Source of the DNA: an uncultured Eubacteriales bacterium
GTDB taxonomy: Bacteria; Bacillota; Clostridia; Oscillospirales; Oscillospiraceae
Reading direction: 5' to 3'
DNA length: 64,000 nucleotides
Assembly (NCBI GenBank): GCA_900544405.1
Contig: UQVA01000003.1
Location: forward strand, 62,001-126,000
Below are positions 25,021-32,701 of the stretch, piece after piece. Every line of letters begins with the position of its first letter. The first letter of the stretch is position 1. The position numbers and the translations under genes are program-made. The notes below the pieces were generated by a model. The model was given only the letters and a program-made list of their open reading frames with translations. It searched no databases and had not been told where the DNA came from.

Positions 25021-26754
25021 TTATTCCTGACCGGCTTTGCTGCCGGAATAGCGTTTCTGTGTCTCGTGATAGTAGCCCAACTGGAAAATGCCCTGGTCGC
25101 TGAGGGTCAGATGGATGGGATAACTCTCCCGAATGCGGCCCAGCAGATCCTGGAGCCGCTTGGAATTGTAAACCTTCTGGCCTGCACTGAGCTTTTTCTG
25201 GTGCTTCTCCGCCAGATTCAGCAGCACCGGAAATACGACCGCCGGTGTAGCGCTGGCTGAGGAGAAGTACCGGTCCTTGATGGTGGTGTTGATGCCTGGG
25301 TTGGCCTGCTGCTGGATGTCCTCCAACACCGAGAACAGCCGTCCCAATACATAGGGAAGGTAATTGCAATCGTCGTTCAGTTTCACTGTAAGTGCCTCCA
25401 TTCTATTTTGTTGCGTGTCGTTCCGCAGAAGATATGCTTTGATGATGGCTGCCTTGCCTCTGGTAATATCGTGTTCCGCCCGGATGCGCAGCATGGTCTG
25501 CTGGAAAAGAGTAGCCGGGTATCGGCCTCCGGTAAGAATAGCCCGGAGGGTGTCCGCCGCCATCTGGGGCGAGGGGGTCTTGTCCCGACTCTGCTGATTA
25601 ACGGTCTCCTGAAGCAGCAGCCAGAGGGGCAGCTGGGTCCGGGTGTCGAAGCTGGGCCGGATGATCTCCAGCCGGTCATAATGGGCTTTCAGCCGCTGGG
25701 CAAACACTCCGAAGGTGTCCTGCAGGAAGAACCGCACGGAAATACGGGCGGCATTGGGGGCCAGCCCCAGCACATAAAACCGATTCTCCGGGTTCAAAGG
25801 CAGATTCTCCCATTGGCATAGCTTCTTCCCCGCCAGGGCGTCCATCACGCTGGCCAGGTCCTCGTCCTTGACCTTTTCGCTGCCGCCGTCCAGGAAGGCC
25901 CCAAAGGCATCCTCATACTGTTCCTCAGCGCCCTCTGCCCAGAAAACGTAGGTATCGCCGCCGATGCGCCGGTAATGCCGCCGGTCGGAAAGCAGATCGT
26001 TCAGCGCCGCTGTGTAGGCGAAGGCCCCATACTGACCCACCGGCGCATTTTCGTTCTGCTCCCGTCCATAGGAGCAAAAGGCCGGAGCATTGAAGGACAC
26101 CAGCGCCGCACCGGAGGACTGGGCCCCATAGAGCCGCTTGATGGCCGGGTGGGTCTTTTCCGGCACCGCCGGTTCCCCGGTGATCAGACATCGCAGCTTT
26201 TCCCCTTCCGCATCCTGGCCGTAATGACTTTCCCAGGCACGGGCCAGGGCTTCGTTGTCGCCGGGGTATTGATCACCGTATGCAAAAGTCAGGTTGCAGC
26301 CGGAAATCAGATTCTCCCATTCCCCGGCCAGAACCGGGTCCGTGCTGCCAAGGGCCGGGTCATAATTTTCAAAGAACCGGCAGATGGCCTGAGCGAAGGG
26401 GTCCTGGCTGCCGGACAGCAGAGAAAGATGCAACTCCTTCGCCGCTGCGAAGCACTTTTCTGCCCGGCTGTCCTTGGCCGCATCCTTAGCGTGGCCCAGA
26501 AGATAGGACCCGTTGTCCCAAAGGAAGTTGGAGGCCACACCCACGGTCCGCTTCACCGGTGCGGGCAGCTCCATTTCCCGGGGCTTGGGCTTGCCCTTCT
26601 CGTCCGCCGTTTCCAGAGGAATGACCCGGCGGACTTCGCCGCCCTCTCCCAGTTCCAAAGCGTAGGAAATACGGCTCTTACCCCAGCCCTGCCGGGCGAT
26701 TTTCCCGCTCCGGGCCAGGTCCTCATAATAAGCCGTCAACGCCTGTAAGATCAT
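25021..26754 (-). CDS. cas8c: Cascade large subunit Cas8c (Csd1)
   Basis: A 577-residue large subunit starting MILQALTAYYEDLARSGKI, the typical Csd1 N-terminus, with WDNGSYLLGH and RFFLQDTFGVFAQRLKAHYDRLEI in conserved positions. Cas8c recognises the PAM (TTC in studied I-C systems) and often also encodes the small subunit Cas11c from an internal start in the C-terminal third. Such an internal start was not resolved here. Its ATG overlaps the stop of cas5c by four bases. Confidence 0.95.
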   Translation of the reverse strand: MILQALTAYYEDLARSGKIARQGWGKSRISYALELGEGGEVRRVIPLETADEKGKPKPREMELPAPVKRTVGVASNFLWDNGSYLLGHAKDAAKDSRAEKCFAAAKELHLSLLSGSQDPFAQAICRFFENYDPALGSTDPVLAGEWENLISGCNLTFAYGDQYPGDNEALARAWESHYGQDAEGEKLRCLITGEPAVPEKTHPAIKRLYGAQSSGAALVSFNAPAFCSYGREQNENAPVGQYGAFAYTAALNDLLSDRRHYRRIGGDTYVFWAEGAEEQYEDAFGAFLDGGSEKVKDEDLASVMDALAGKKLCQWENLPLNPENRFYVLGLAPNAARISVRFFLQDTFGVFAQRLKAHYDRLEIIRPSFDTRTQLPLWLLLQETVNQQSRDKTPSPQMAADTLRAILTGGRYPATLFQQTMLRIRAEHDITRGKAAIIKAYLLRNDTQQNRMEALTVKLNDDCNYLPYVLGRLFSVLEDIQQQANPGINTTIKDRYFSSASATPAVVFPVLLNLAEKHQKKLSAGQKVYNSKRLQDLLGRIRESYPIHLTLSDQGIFQLGYYHETQKRYSGSKAGQE

Positions 26755-27413
26755 CGCAATACCTCCCCGCTGTCCCGTGCCGGAACGTTCAACACACCGT
26801 TTTCCAGCACCGCCCGGAAAAACATGGGCGCAATATGCTCCGGGTCCGAGTAGTCCATGTCATAGAGCATCAGCCCCAGGTCCCGCCGGTCGCCGGGATA
26901 GGCCGTTTCGACAGCTCCCCCATCCCAGGGCCGGAAGTTGGCGGGAAATTCCCGGGTCCCGAAGCAGGGCGTGTGATAGCACTGGCCCTTTTCCAGCCGG
27001 CGGCGCATAATATCCTGAAATTTCCCCGGATTGTCTCCGGAGGCCGCATGGTCGGTCATTTCAAAGTGGGCCTCCACCACATAGCGCACATGATAAAGCA
27101 CCGTGGCCGCCCGCTGCTGGATGGAATCCTTGGTGCAGAGGAACAGGTCGGCCTCTTTTCCCTCCATGGCCCGCTTCACCGTGCTGGCAACGATCTTGTC
27201 CTTGACCTCGTTGCGCCGGATGCCGGTGAAGCGAATGGGCTCGCAGACGTAAATGCGGTCAATAACCCACCGCAGGCCCGGATGCCAGTAAATGGCTTCC
27301 AGCATCCCACGGGCGGCGGAGGGGGTCATCACGTCGTAGCTCATCCGTTCCACTTTCAATTCGGGTCTTGAAAAGCAAGCGTAATCGCCCCAAAATTCTA
27401 CTTTTACGTACAT
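26751..27413 (-). CDS. cas5c: Cas5c (Cas5d), crRNA-processing Cascade subunit
   Basis: A 220-residue RAMP protein starting MYVKVEFWGDYACFSRPELK, with MTPSAARGMLEAIYWHPG (about 28-45) and the RAATVLYHVRYVVEAHFEM core. In type I-C, which lacks Cas6, Cas5 cleaves the repeat RNA beneath its hairpin and holds the 5' handle. It therefore should recognise the stem-loop and handle of array repeats and, if expressed, of the repeat-like RNA at 29808. It overlaps cas8c. Confidence 0.95.
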   Translation of the reverse strand: MYVKVEFWGDYACFSRPELKVERMSYDVMTPSAARGMLEAIYWHPGLRWVIDRIYVCEPIRFTGIRRNEVKDKIVASTVKRAMEGKEADLFLCTKDSIQQRAATVLYHVRYVVEAHFEMTDHAASGDNPGKFQDIMRRRLEKGQCYHTPCFGTREFPANFRPWDGGAVETAYPGDRRDLGLMLYDMDYSDPEHIAPMFFRAVLENGVLNVPARDSGEVLR

Positions 27414-27429
27414 TTTTCTCCTCCTTTTC

Positions 27430-29574
27430 TTACATAAAGAGGGCTTCGCCCCCGGTGTATTCCATCAAAAGGCCCATCTGGGCATCATATTGCCGCAGGT
27501 CCTCCAGGATGGCGGCGTTGGGGCCGATTCTCCGGACCACGCCCTGCTGTTCCAGTTTTTGGAATTGAGGCTTGTACACGCTGACGCTGTACAGTCCTAA
27601 TTTTCGCATCCGCTCCCGGCTGGGACCCCATCGGCGCAGGTCCTCCACCAATTTGGCCCCCTCCCCGACGGGAATGTACACGGTCACGGTGTCGTTTTCA
27701 ATGATGTGGAACGCCTCGGCAATGTCCGCAAAGGCAAACTGCGGGGCCAGTTCCGTGAGGATTTTCTTTTGGTCCAAATCCTTCTGTGGGTCCTTCACAT
27801 GATAAAGAAGGTCCGTGAAATAGGCGCTGACCGCCTGGGGATCCGAGGGGTCCGGCCATTTTTTCAGCACTTCCTCGGCGCAGGCGATGTTCTGTTTCAG
27901 TGTAACGGGATTCTTTTCCCCGGTGGTGAAAATATGCACCAAACTTTCCTCTTTCGTGCGTTTTCCCTCCCGGTTGCACCGTCCGGCGGCCTGGATGATG
28001 GAATCCAGCCCCGCCAGTTCCCGGTACACGCTGGGGAAGTCCACGTCCACCCCGGCCTCAATGAGGCTGGTAGACACCACCCGGCAAGGCTCCCCATCTA
28101 TCAGCCGACGGCGGACTTCCTCCAAAACTGCCGTCCTGTGCATGGCCGTCATAGCGGTAGACAAGTGGAACCGTCCCTCCTCCGGCAGCATTGCAAAGAC
28201 CTTTTGAGCCAGCTTCCGGCTGTTCACCACACAAAGGGTCTGTTCTTCCTCCGCCAACCGGTCCGCCAGGGCCTCCGGCGGCAGAAGCCCCTCCTGCACA
28301 TAGGTCACCCGGCGGAAAAAAGCGTGATTTTCCGTTTGGTCCGGGCAAAGCTCCCGAACCGTTCCGGGATAAAACTCCTTCAGCAGCGGTCCAAGCTGAG
28401 GCTGGGTAGCGGTACACAGCACCGCCGAGCAGTCGTAATGCTGCACCAGCTGGGAAATGGCCCAAACGCAGGGCCGCAGATAAGCCACCGGCAGGGTCTG
28501 GGCCTCGTCAAAAATCAGCACGCTGTCCGTAATATTGTGGAGCTTCCGGCAGGCCGACGACCGGTTCTGGAACAGGGATTCAAAGAACTGCACCGCCGTG
28601 GTCAGAATGATGGGTGCGTCCCAGTTCTCACAGGCCAGCTTTTTCTGCTGGCCCTCCGGGGTCAGAGCGCCGTCCTCATCGCAGGGAAATTCCACATTGG
28701 CATAGTGGGTCAGCACGTTTTCCGCCCCAAAAATCCTTGAAAACACGTCGGCGGTCTGCTCCAGAATGGATGTATAAGGAATGATGTAAATGATTCGCCG
28801 CTGGCCCCACAGGAGCGCATGGCGCAGAGCAAAGGCCATGGACGTGACGGTCTTTCCGCCGCCGGTGGGTACGCTCAGGGTAAACAGCCCCTTTTCCGCC
28901 TGGGCGTTCTCCGTCACGGCCTGCAAAATGCGGCTCCTGCGGCGATTCAGGTCATTTTTCGGATTTTTCCAGCCATCCGTGTATGCATCCAGCCGCCGCT
29001 GTAACTCCGAAAGTTCCACCCCTGGCTCCCGATGAACGGTCCCGCCGGACATGAATTTTTCGGTGTCCAGCCAGTCCGCATCCACCAGGCAGGAGTAGAG
29101 CATCCGGGTGAAAAACACCGCCTCCAGGGTCTCCGTCCGCAAAAACGTCCGAATCGGCACCTCCGGAATTTCCACCTGCCGCAAAAACTCCCGGTAGTCG
29201 GGAATGTCGATGCCCGGTTTTGCCGACAGGCGGCCATTCAGGGTGCCGCCCTTGTCGGCCCTGGACCCGCCGTTGGGAAGACCGGCGTGGTGGCCCGCAA
29301 TGGCAAAGGCCGCCGCGATATCCAGACGTTTCCGGGCTTCGAGTGCGCCCGCCGTGGAGTGATCTGCCGAGATAGACTTGCCCCGAATCCGCTCCTGAAA
29401 AGCCGTCGATCCCTTCCCTATATCATGGATCCGCCCGCAGCGACGGGCCTGCTCCTCCGCATGGATGTACTTGCCGAATTCCCCGGCCAGTTCCGCCGTA
29501 CCCCGAAGATGGTCAATGAGAAGCTGTTCTTCTCCGGTGTCCTCCCGCCGATGGGCCAAATACGGCTTGTCCAT
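27430..29574 (-). CDS. cas3: Cas3 HD-nuclease/helicase
   Basis: A 714-residue protein joining an N-terminal HD nuclease and an SF2 helicase. HD residues are in LIDHLRGTAEL (about 19-29), GRIHDIGKGS (about 47-56), ADHSTAG and AGHHAGLP. Helicase motif I is PTGGGKTVTSMAF (about 235-247), motif II FDEAQTLP, and motif VI IQAAGRCNREGK. It is first in the cas operon, about 85 bases after a strong promoter (29667-29695). It degrades targets fully matched by Cascade guides. Confidence 0.96.
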   Translation of the reverse strand: MDKPYLAHRREDTGEEQLLIDHLRGTAELAGEFGKYIHAEEQARRCGRIHDIGKGSTAFQERIRGKSISADHSTAGALEARKRLDIAAAFAIAGHHAGLPNGGSRADKGGTLNGRLSAKPGIDIPDYREFLRQVEIPEVPIRTFLRTETLEAVFFTRMLYSCLVDADWLDTEKFMSGGTVHREPGVELSELQRRLDAYTDGWKNPKNDLNRRRSRILQAVTENAQAEKGLFTLSVPTGGGKTVTSMAFALRHALLWGQRRIIYIIPYTSILEQTADVFSRIFGAENVLTHYANVEFPCDEDGALTPEGQQKKLACENWDAPIILTTAVQFFESLFQNRSSACRKLHNITDSVLIFDEAQTLPVAYLRPCVWAISQLVQHYDCSAVLCTATQPQLGPLLKEFYPGTVRELCPDQTENHAFFRRVTYVQEGLLPPEALADRLAEEEQTLCVVNSRKLAQKVFAMLPEEGRFHLSTAMTAMHRTAVLEEVRRRLIDGEPCRVVSTSLIEAGVDVDFPSVYRELAGLDSIIQAAGRCNREGKRTKEESLVHIFTTGEKNPVTLKQNIACAEEVLKKWPDPSDPQAVSAYFTDLLYHVKDPQKDLDQKKILTELAPQFAFADIAEAFHIIENDTVTVYIPVGEGAKLVEDLRRWGPSRERMRKLGLYSVSVYKPQFQKLEQQGVVRRIGPNAAILEDLRQYDAQMGLLMEYTGGEALFM

Positions 29575-29666
29575 AGGTGTTTCCTCTCTTTCTGTGTTCG
29601 TTATCGTTGTTTCTTCCCCCAGCCGAATACAGGCCGATGGGTTTTCAAGTTGCTCACCATGGCTGT

Positions 29667-29695
29667 ATTATACGTCCCTATTCCGCAAAAGTCAA
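29667..29695 (-). promoter_or_regulatory. Sigma-A promoter of the cas3-cas5c-cas8c-cas7 operon
   Basis: On the minus strand TTGACT (29695-29690), exactly 17 bases, then TATAAT (29672-29667). This near-consensus element is the only strong promoter between tRNA-Gly and cas3 on this strand. A TTC-flanked partial protospacer begins 12 bases upstream of the -35. Confidence 0.85.
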
Positions 29696-29703
29696 GTTAT
29701 TTT

Positions 29704-29720
29704 TTCATTAGAGGATATAG
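29704..29720 (+). promoter_or_regulatory. Predicted Cascade repressor site (TTC PAM plus seed match)
   Basis: TTC (29704-29706) is followed by ATTAGAGGATATAG (29707-29720). The guide of the crRNA-like RNA starts ATTAGCGGATACAG, so positions 1-5, 7-11 and 13-14 match and only 6 and 12 differ. In type I Cascades every sixth guide base is flipped out and does not pair, so this counts as a continuous seed match. Beyond position 14 the match is lost, which should allow binding without cleavage. The site lies just upstream of the cas3 -35. Confidence 0.75.
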
Positions 29721-29772
29721 AATATTCGCAGAAGCTATTGTCTTGGGTCTGTGCCAACGGAAATTTTTCCAG

Positions 29773-29801
29773 TTGCTATTCTGCCGTCTATTGGGTATAA
29801 T
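29773..29801 (+). promoter_or_regulatory. Sigma-A promoter of the crRNA-like RNA
   Basis: TTGCTA (29773-29778), 17 bases, TATAAT (29796-29801). The expected start, six to seven bases on, falls at 29807-29808, which is the first base of the repeat-like segment. Confidence 0.75.
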
Positions 29802-29807
29802 TAGGCA

Positions 29808-29900
29808 GTCGGTCTTGGTTTCAAGGCTGTGGGTTGAAATATTAGCGGATACAGTAGCTGTCCCGGCGGGGCGTTCTTCGGAGCGCCCCGCTCCCATTTT
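29808..29900 (+). ncRNA. crRNA-like regulatory RNA (CreR/CreA-type), predicted
   Basis: The first 33 bases (29808-29840) form a degenerate CRISPR repeat. It starts GTCG and ends with GTGGGTTGAAAT, identical to the handle end of one block of array repeats. The middle differs in sequence (20 of 33 identical overall) yet folds exactly as the array repeat does: stem positions 4-10 with 15-21 (GGTCTTG/CAAGGCT, all seven pairs including two G-U) and a 4-base loop. A guide-like segment follows (29841 onward, ATTAGCGGATACAG...), then a GC-rich hairpin with a C(UUCG)G tetraloop (29866-29891) and TTTT at 29897-29900. Its own promoter starts it at the repeat. The guide seed matches a TTC-flanked site beside the cas3 promoter. 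Known CreA/CreR RNAs guide Cascade to repress a promoter; this function is inferred here. Confidence 0.8.
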
Positions 29901-30210
29901 CAGGCAGCGGTCATATAAATTACCAATTTCTTCCAGTTTTATTTCTTATATTTTATCACATTTCAACGAACCATTCAAGAAACTTTTCTGAAATCCGCCT
30001 ATATTTTTCTCTGTCTTTCTGTACGACCGCATTATAGCACCCTATCTGTCCAATAAACCGGACAGTTCCCGTATTTTTCCAAAATTTTTCTCCAGCGCTC
30101 CGATTGGCACACCGACAGGGCGGCGAACACAGGAGGGAGCCAGTGCCTCGCCAGAATCCCGGAGAAAGCTATTGACCCAAATCATTTTCGATTTCTGCTC
30201 AACACCGCAA

Positions 30211-30244
30211 AAATCGGGATGCCCCTTGCAGGACATCCCGATTT
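30211..30244 (-). terminator. Intrinsic terminator downstream of tRNA-Gly
   Basis: On the minus strand AAATCGGGATG, a 12-base loop, CATCCCGATTTTT. It lies about 40 bases after the tRNA and would stop read-through toward the cas region. Confidence 0.75.
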
Positions 30245-30257
30245 GTTCACGATAAGA

Positions 30258-30285
30258 GAAAAAGCACGCTTTTGGCGTGCTTTTT
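30258..30285 (-). terminator. tRNA-Gly terminator
   Basis: On the minus strand AAAAGCACGC, loop CAAAA, GCGTGCTTTTT. It directly follows the encoded CCA end of the tRNA. Confidence 0.85.
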
Positions 30286-30358
30286 GGAGCGGGTAATGGG
30301 AGTCGAACCCACCTATCAACCTTGGGAAGGTCGCATTCTACCGATGAATTATACCCGC
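30285..30358 (-). tRNA. tRNA-Gly (anticodon CCC), CCA encoded
   Basis: Read on the minus strand: acceptor GCGGGTA pairs with TACCCGC; D-arm ATTC/GAAT; anticodon stem CGACC/GGTTG with loop TTCCCAA giving anticodon CCC; T-arm GTGGG TTCGACT CCCAT; discriminator T followed by CCA in the DNA. The total is 74 bases. A promoter is at 30370-30398 and a terminator follows at once. Confidence 0.93.
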
Positions 30359-30369
30359 ATCGTGGGTCT

Positions 30370-30398
30370 ATTATAGCAGACCCGTTTGAAAATAGCAA
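30370..30398 (-). promoter_or_regulatory. tRNA-Gly promoter
   Basis: TTGCTA (30398-30393), 17 bases, TATAAT (30375-30370) with an extended TGC before the -10. Confidence 0.75.
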
Positions 30399-30418
30399 GT
30401 CTTTTTTTGTCGTTTGGC

Positions 30419-30967
30419 TCAATTTCCTTCGGCAAAGGGCTTCCCGGTCAGCACCGTGGAGCGGATGAAGGCGAACGTCTCCTTTTCGCCCTTTTCCTTC
30501 AGCATCGTCAACAGAAATTCCAACTCCCGGGCGGTCTGGGGGTGCATGAAATGCCGCTCCTTGCTCCGGGAAAAATAGGCCAGGGGCGAAGCGGGGGTAT
30601 AATTCTTTCCCTCGTAGGTCATGCAGGCCGCCCGGCGGTCCATGACCATCTCGGCCAGGTATTTTCTCGGCATGGGCACCGGGCCGTACTTTCCCGTGCC
30701 GGGGAGGATATCGGTCCAGTATTCATAATGATGGCGGTTGCGGCCCTTATGGTGCATCCAGGCCACGCTGTACCCTTCCGCCTCCCGCTGGGCGCTGTTG
30801 GGGGAACGGTTGCCCTGAAAATACTTTGCCCCGCTCCAGAACTCCGTGGGGGAGAATTTGGACAGATCATGGGTCAGGCCCTGCCAGTAAAGGCCCACCC
30901 GAAAGCACCCCTGCCGCACCAGACGGCGGTGGTGGCAGATGGTCTTCAAATGCTGCCATGGTTTCAT
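30419..30967 (-). CDS. DUF5662 family protein
   Basis: A 182-residue protein starting MKPWQHLKTICHHRRLVRQG. It contains GLYWQGLTHDLSKFSPTEFW (about 26-45), AWMHHKGRNRHHYEYW (about 69-84) and MPRKYLAEMVMDR, the signature blocks of DUF5662. Paired His-Asp and His-His motifs suggest a metal-binding HD-like core, but the biochemical role is unknown. It is transcribed toward the tRNA on the same strand and has no evident operon partner. Confidence 0.85.
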   Translation of the reverse strand: MKPWQHLKTICHHRRLVRQGCFRVGLYWQGLTHDLSKFSPTEFWSGAKYFQGNRSPNSAQREAEGYSVAWMHHKGRNRHHYEYWTDILPGTGKYGPVPMPRKYLAEMVMDRRAACMTYEGKNYTPASPLAYFSRSKERHFMHPQTARELEFLLTMLKEKGEKETFAFIRSTVLTGKPFAEGN

Positions 30968-31032
30968 TTCCGCATCCCTCCGCTGGGTATTCTAGCAGAA
31001 AAACGTTTCAAATGCAATCCTTTCCGGAAATC

Positions 31033-31061
31033 TTGCGCTTTTTCTTTTTCTATGCTATAAT
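31033..31061 (+). promoter_or_regulatory. Promoter of the small gene-MATE-ZIP operon
   Basis: TTGCGC (31033-31038), 17 bases, TATAAT (31056-31061) with TGC before it (extended -10). Confidence 0.65.
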
Positions 31062-31087
31062 AAAAAGAAAATGGAAGGTGTGGGCTT

Positions 31088-31318
31088 ATGGCAGCCTATG
31101 AAGTGGTGCGGGAGATCCAGAATCTCTGCCGGAACAACCAGATGCGGGACGTTTTCTTCGATGAAGTGGAGACCGACGACCCGGAAAGTTATGTGCGGAC
31201 GATGCTTAAGGCCGAAAAGGCAGAGCTGACCGTCACATATCGGGACGACGGCAGCGTCACCGTTTTCGCCGCCAGCGACGGCCTGGCCCAGAAATTTCTC
31301 TTTACCCCCATCGACTAG
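31088..31318 (+). CDS. Conserved hypothetical small protein
   Basis: A 76-residue protein, MAAYEVVREIQNLCRNNQMR then an acidic DEVETDDPESYV segment and a beta-rich C-terminus (AELTVTYRDDGSVTVFAASD). It is soluble with no signal or membrane segment, and no family is recognised. It sits 27 bases after a -10 box, precedes the MATE gene by 15 bases and is probably co-transcribed with it. Confidence 0.7.
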   Translation: MAAYEVVREIQNLCRNNQMRDVFFDEVETDDPESYVRTMLKAEKAELTVTYRDDGSVTVFAASDGLAQKFLFTPID

Positions 31319-31333
31319 AAAGGAGATTTTCCG

Positions 31334-32692
31334 ATGGACCAGCAGGAAGAAAAGTTTATTCAAATGACCCAGCCCCCGGTAGGCGGGCTCATCCTCAAGC
31401 TGGCCGTGCCCTGCATCGTCAGTATGCTGGTGACCACATTCTATAATATGGCGGACACCTTCTTCGTGGGAATGCTGAAAAGCAACGCCGCCACCGGCGC
31501 CGTGGGCGTGGTGTTCTCCATGATGACCATTATCCAGGCGGTGGGCTTCTTCTTCGGCCACGGCAGCGGCAACTATATTTCCCGGCAGCTGGGCAGCAAG
31601 AACTATGACGAGGCCTCCAAAATGGCCGCCACGGGCTTTTTCTCCGCTCTGACCGCCGGACTGCTCATCTGCATTCTGGGCCAGATCTTCCTGCGGCCTC
31701 TGGCGCGACTCTTAGGCTCCACGGAGACCATTCTCCCCTACACGGAGGCCTATCTGCGGGTCATTCTGATCGGCGCGCCCTGGATGACCGCTTCCCTGGT
31801 GCTGAACAATCAGCTGCGCTTTCAGGGCAGCGCCAGCTACGCCATGGTGGGCATTACCGCCGGTGCGGTGCTGAACATTGCTCTGGATCCCATTATGATC
31901 TTCTGGATGGACCTGGGCGTGGCCGGTGCAGGCTGGGCCACCATCATCAGCCAGCTGGTCAGCTTCTGCCTGCTGCTGGCCGGATGCCGCAGAGGCTCCA
32001 ACGTGCGCCTGCATATCAAGAACGTGCAGCTGAAGGGCTTCTACTACAAGATGATCGTCAAGGGCGGTCTGCCCTCCCTGGCCCGGCAGGGGCTGGGTTC
32101 TCTGGCCACCATCTGCCTGAATCAGGCCTGCCGGGGCTACGGCGATGCGGTCATCGCCGCCATGGGCGTGGTCCAGCGCATCACCCAGTTCGGCGGCTCG
32201 GCCATGATCGGCTTCGGCCAGGGCTTCCAGCCGGTCTGCGGCTTCAACTACGGAGCCAAGCTCTATAAGCGGGTGAAGGACGGCTTCTGGTTCTGCGTGA
32301 AGTATTCCTTCCTGTTCCTGGTGGTGGTCAGCGCTTTGGGCTATATTTTCGCCCCCCAGCTGATCGCTCTGTTCCGGGACGACCCGGAGGTCATCGCCTG
32401 CGGCACCACGGCTCTGCGGCTCCAATGCCTGACCTTCCCCCTGCAAAGCTGGCTCATCATCGCCAACATGATGGAGCAGACCATTGGCCGGACCATCCCG
32501 GCCACATTCCTGGCCGCTGCCCGGCAGGGCGTGTTCTTCATCCCGGCGGTGCTGATTTTGCCGCTGATGATGAAGCTGCTCGGCATTCAGGCAGCCCAGT
32601 CCGTTGCGGATATTCTGAGTTTTATCAGTGCCGTTCCCATCCAGCTTTATGTGATGAAGACCATGGATCGGGAATCCATTCAAAGAAAGTGA
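31334..32692 (+). CDS. MATE family multidrug/cation efflux transporter
   Basis: A 452-residue, twelve-helix membrane antiporter. The N-terminus (TQPPVGGLILKLAVPCIVSM) and TFYNMADTFFVGM are characteristic of the DinF/NorM-like branch, and the second half repeats the fold (KGGLPSLARQGLGSLATICLNQA). MATE proteins export cationic drugs or metabolites using Na+ or H+. AAAGGAG is nine bases upstream. The ZIP transporter gene follows directly. Confidence 0.92.
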   Translation: MDQQEEKFIQMTQPPVGGLILKLAVPCIVSMLVTTFYNMADTFFVGMLKSNAATGAVGVVFSMMTIIQAVGFFFGHGSGNYISRQLGSKNYDEASKMAATGFFSALTAGLLICILGQIFLRPLARLLGSTETILPYTEAYLRVILIGAPWMTASLVLNNQLRFQGSASYAMVGITAGAVLNIALDPIMIFWMDLGVAGAGWATIISQLVSFCLLLAGCRRGSNVRLHIKNVQLKGFYYKMIVKGGLPSLARQGLGSLATICLNQACRGYGDAVIAAMGVVQRITQFGGSAMIGFGQGFQPVCGFNYGAKLYKRVKDGFWFCVKYSFLFLVVVSALGYIFAPQLIALFRDDPEVIACGTTALRLQCLTFPLQSWLIIANMMEQTIGRTIPATFLAAARQGVFFIPAVLILPLMMKLLGIQAAQSVADILSFISAVPIQLYVMKTMDRESIQRK

Positions 32693-32701
32693 GTTTTTTC
32701 T

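Larger units (their letters stand above)
29575..30257. other. cas3 upstream control region
   Basis: About 700 bases without protein genes between cas3 and the tRNA terminators. It holds the cas promoter (29667-29695), the predicted Cascade site (29704-29720), the divergent crRNA-like RNA with its own promoter (29773-29900) and a terminator facing left (30211-30244). The stretch 29901-30200 is AT-rich in its first half and shows nothing further that can be supported. Small frames such as 30042-30422 cross the tRNA and are rejected. Confidence 0.6.

Noticed and set aside
29697..29897. A 66-codon minus frame upstream of cas3
   Set aside because: It crosses the promoter and repeat-like segment of the regulatory RNA and shows no coding features.
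30042..30422. A 126-codon minus-strand frame
   Set aside because: It spans the tRNA-Gly gene and both terminators.
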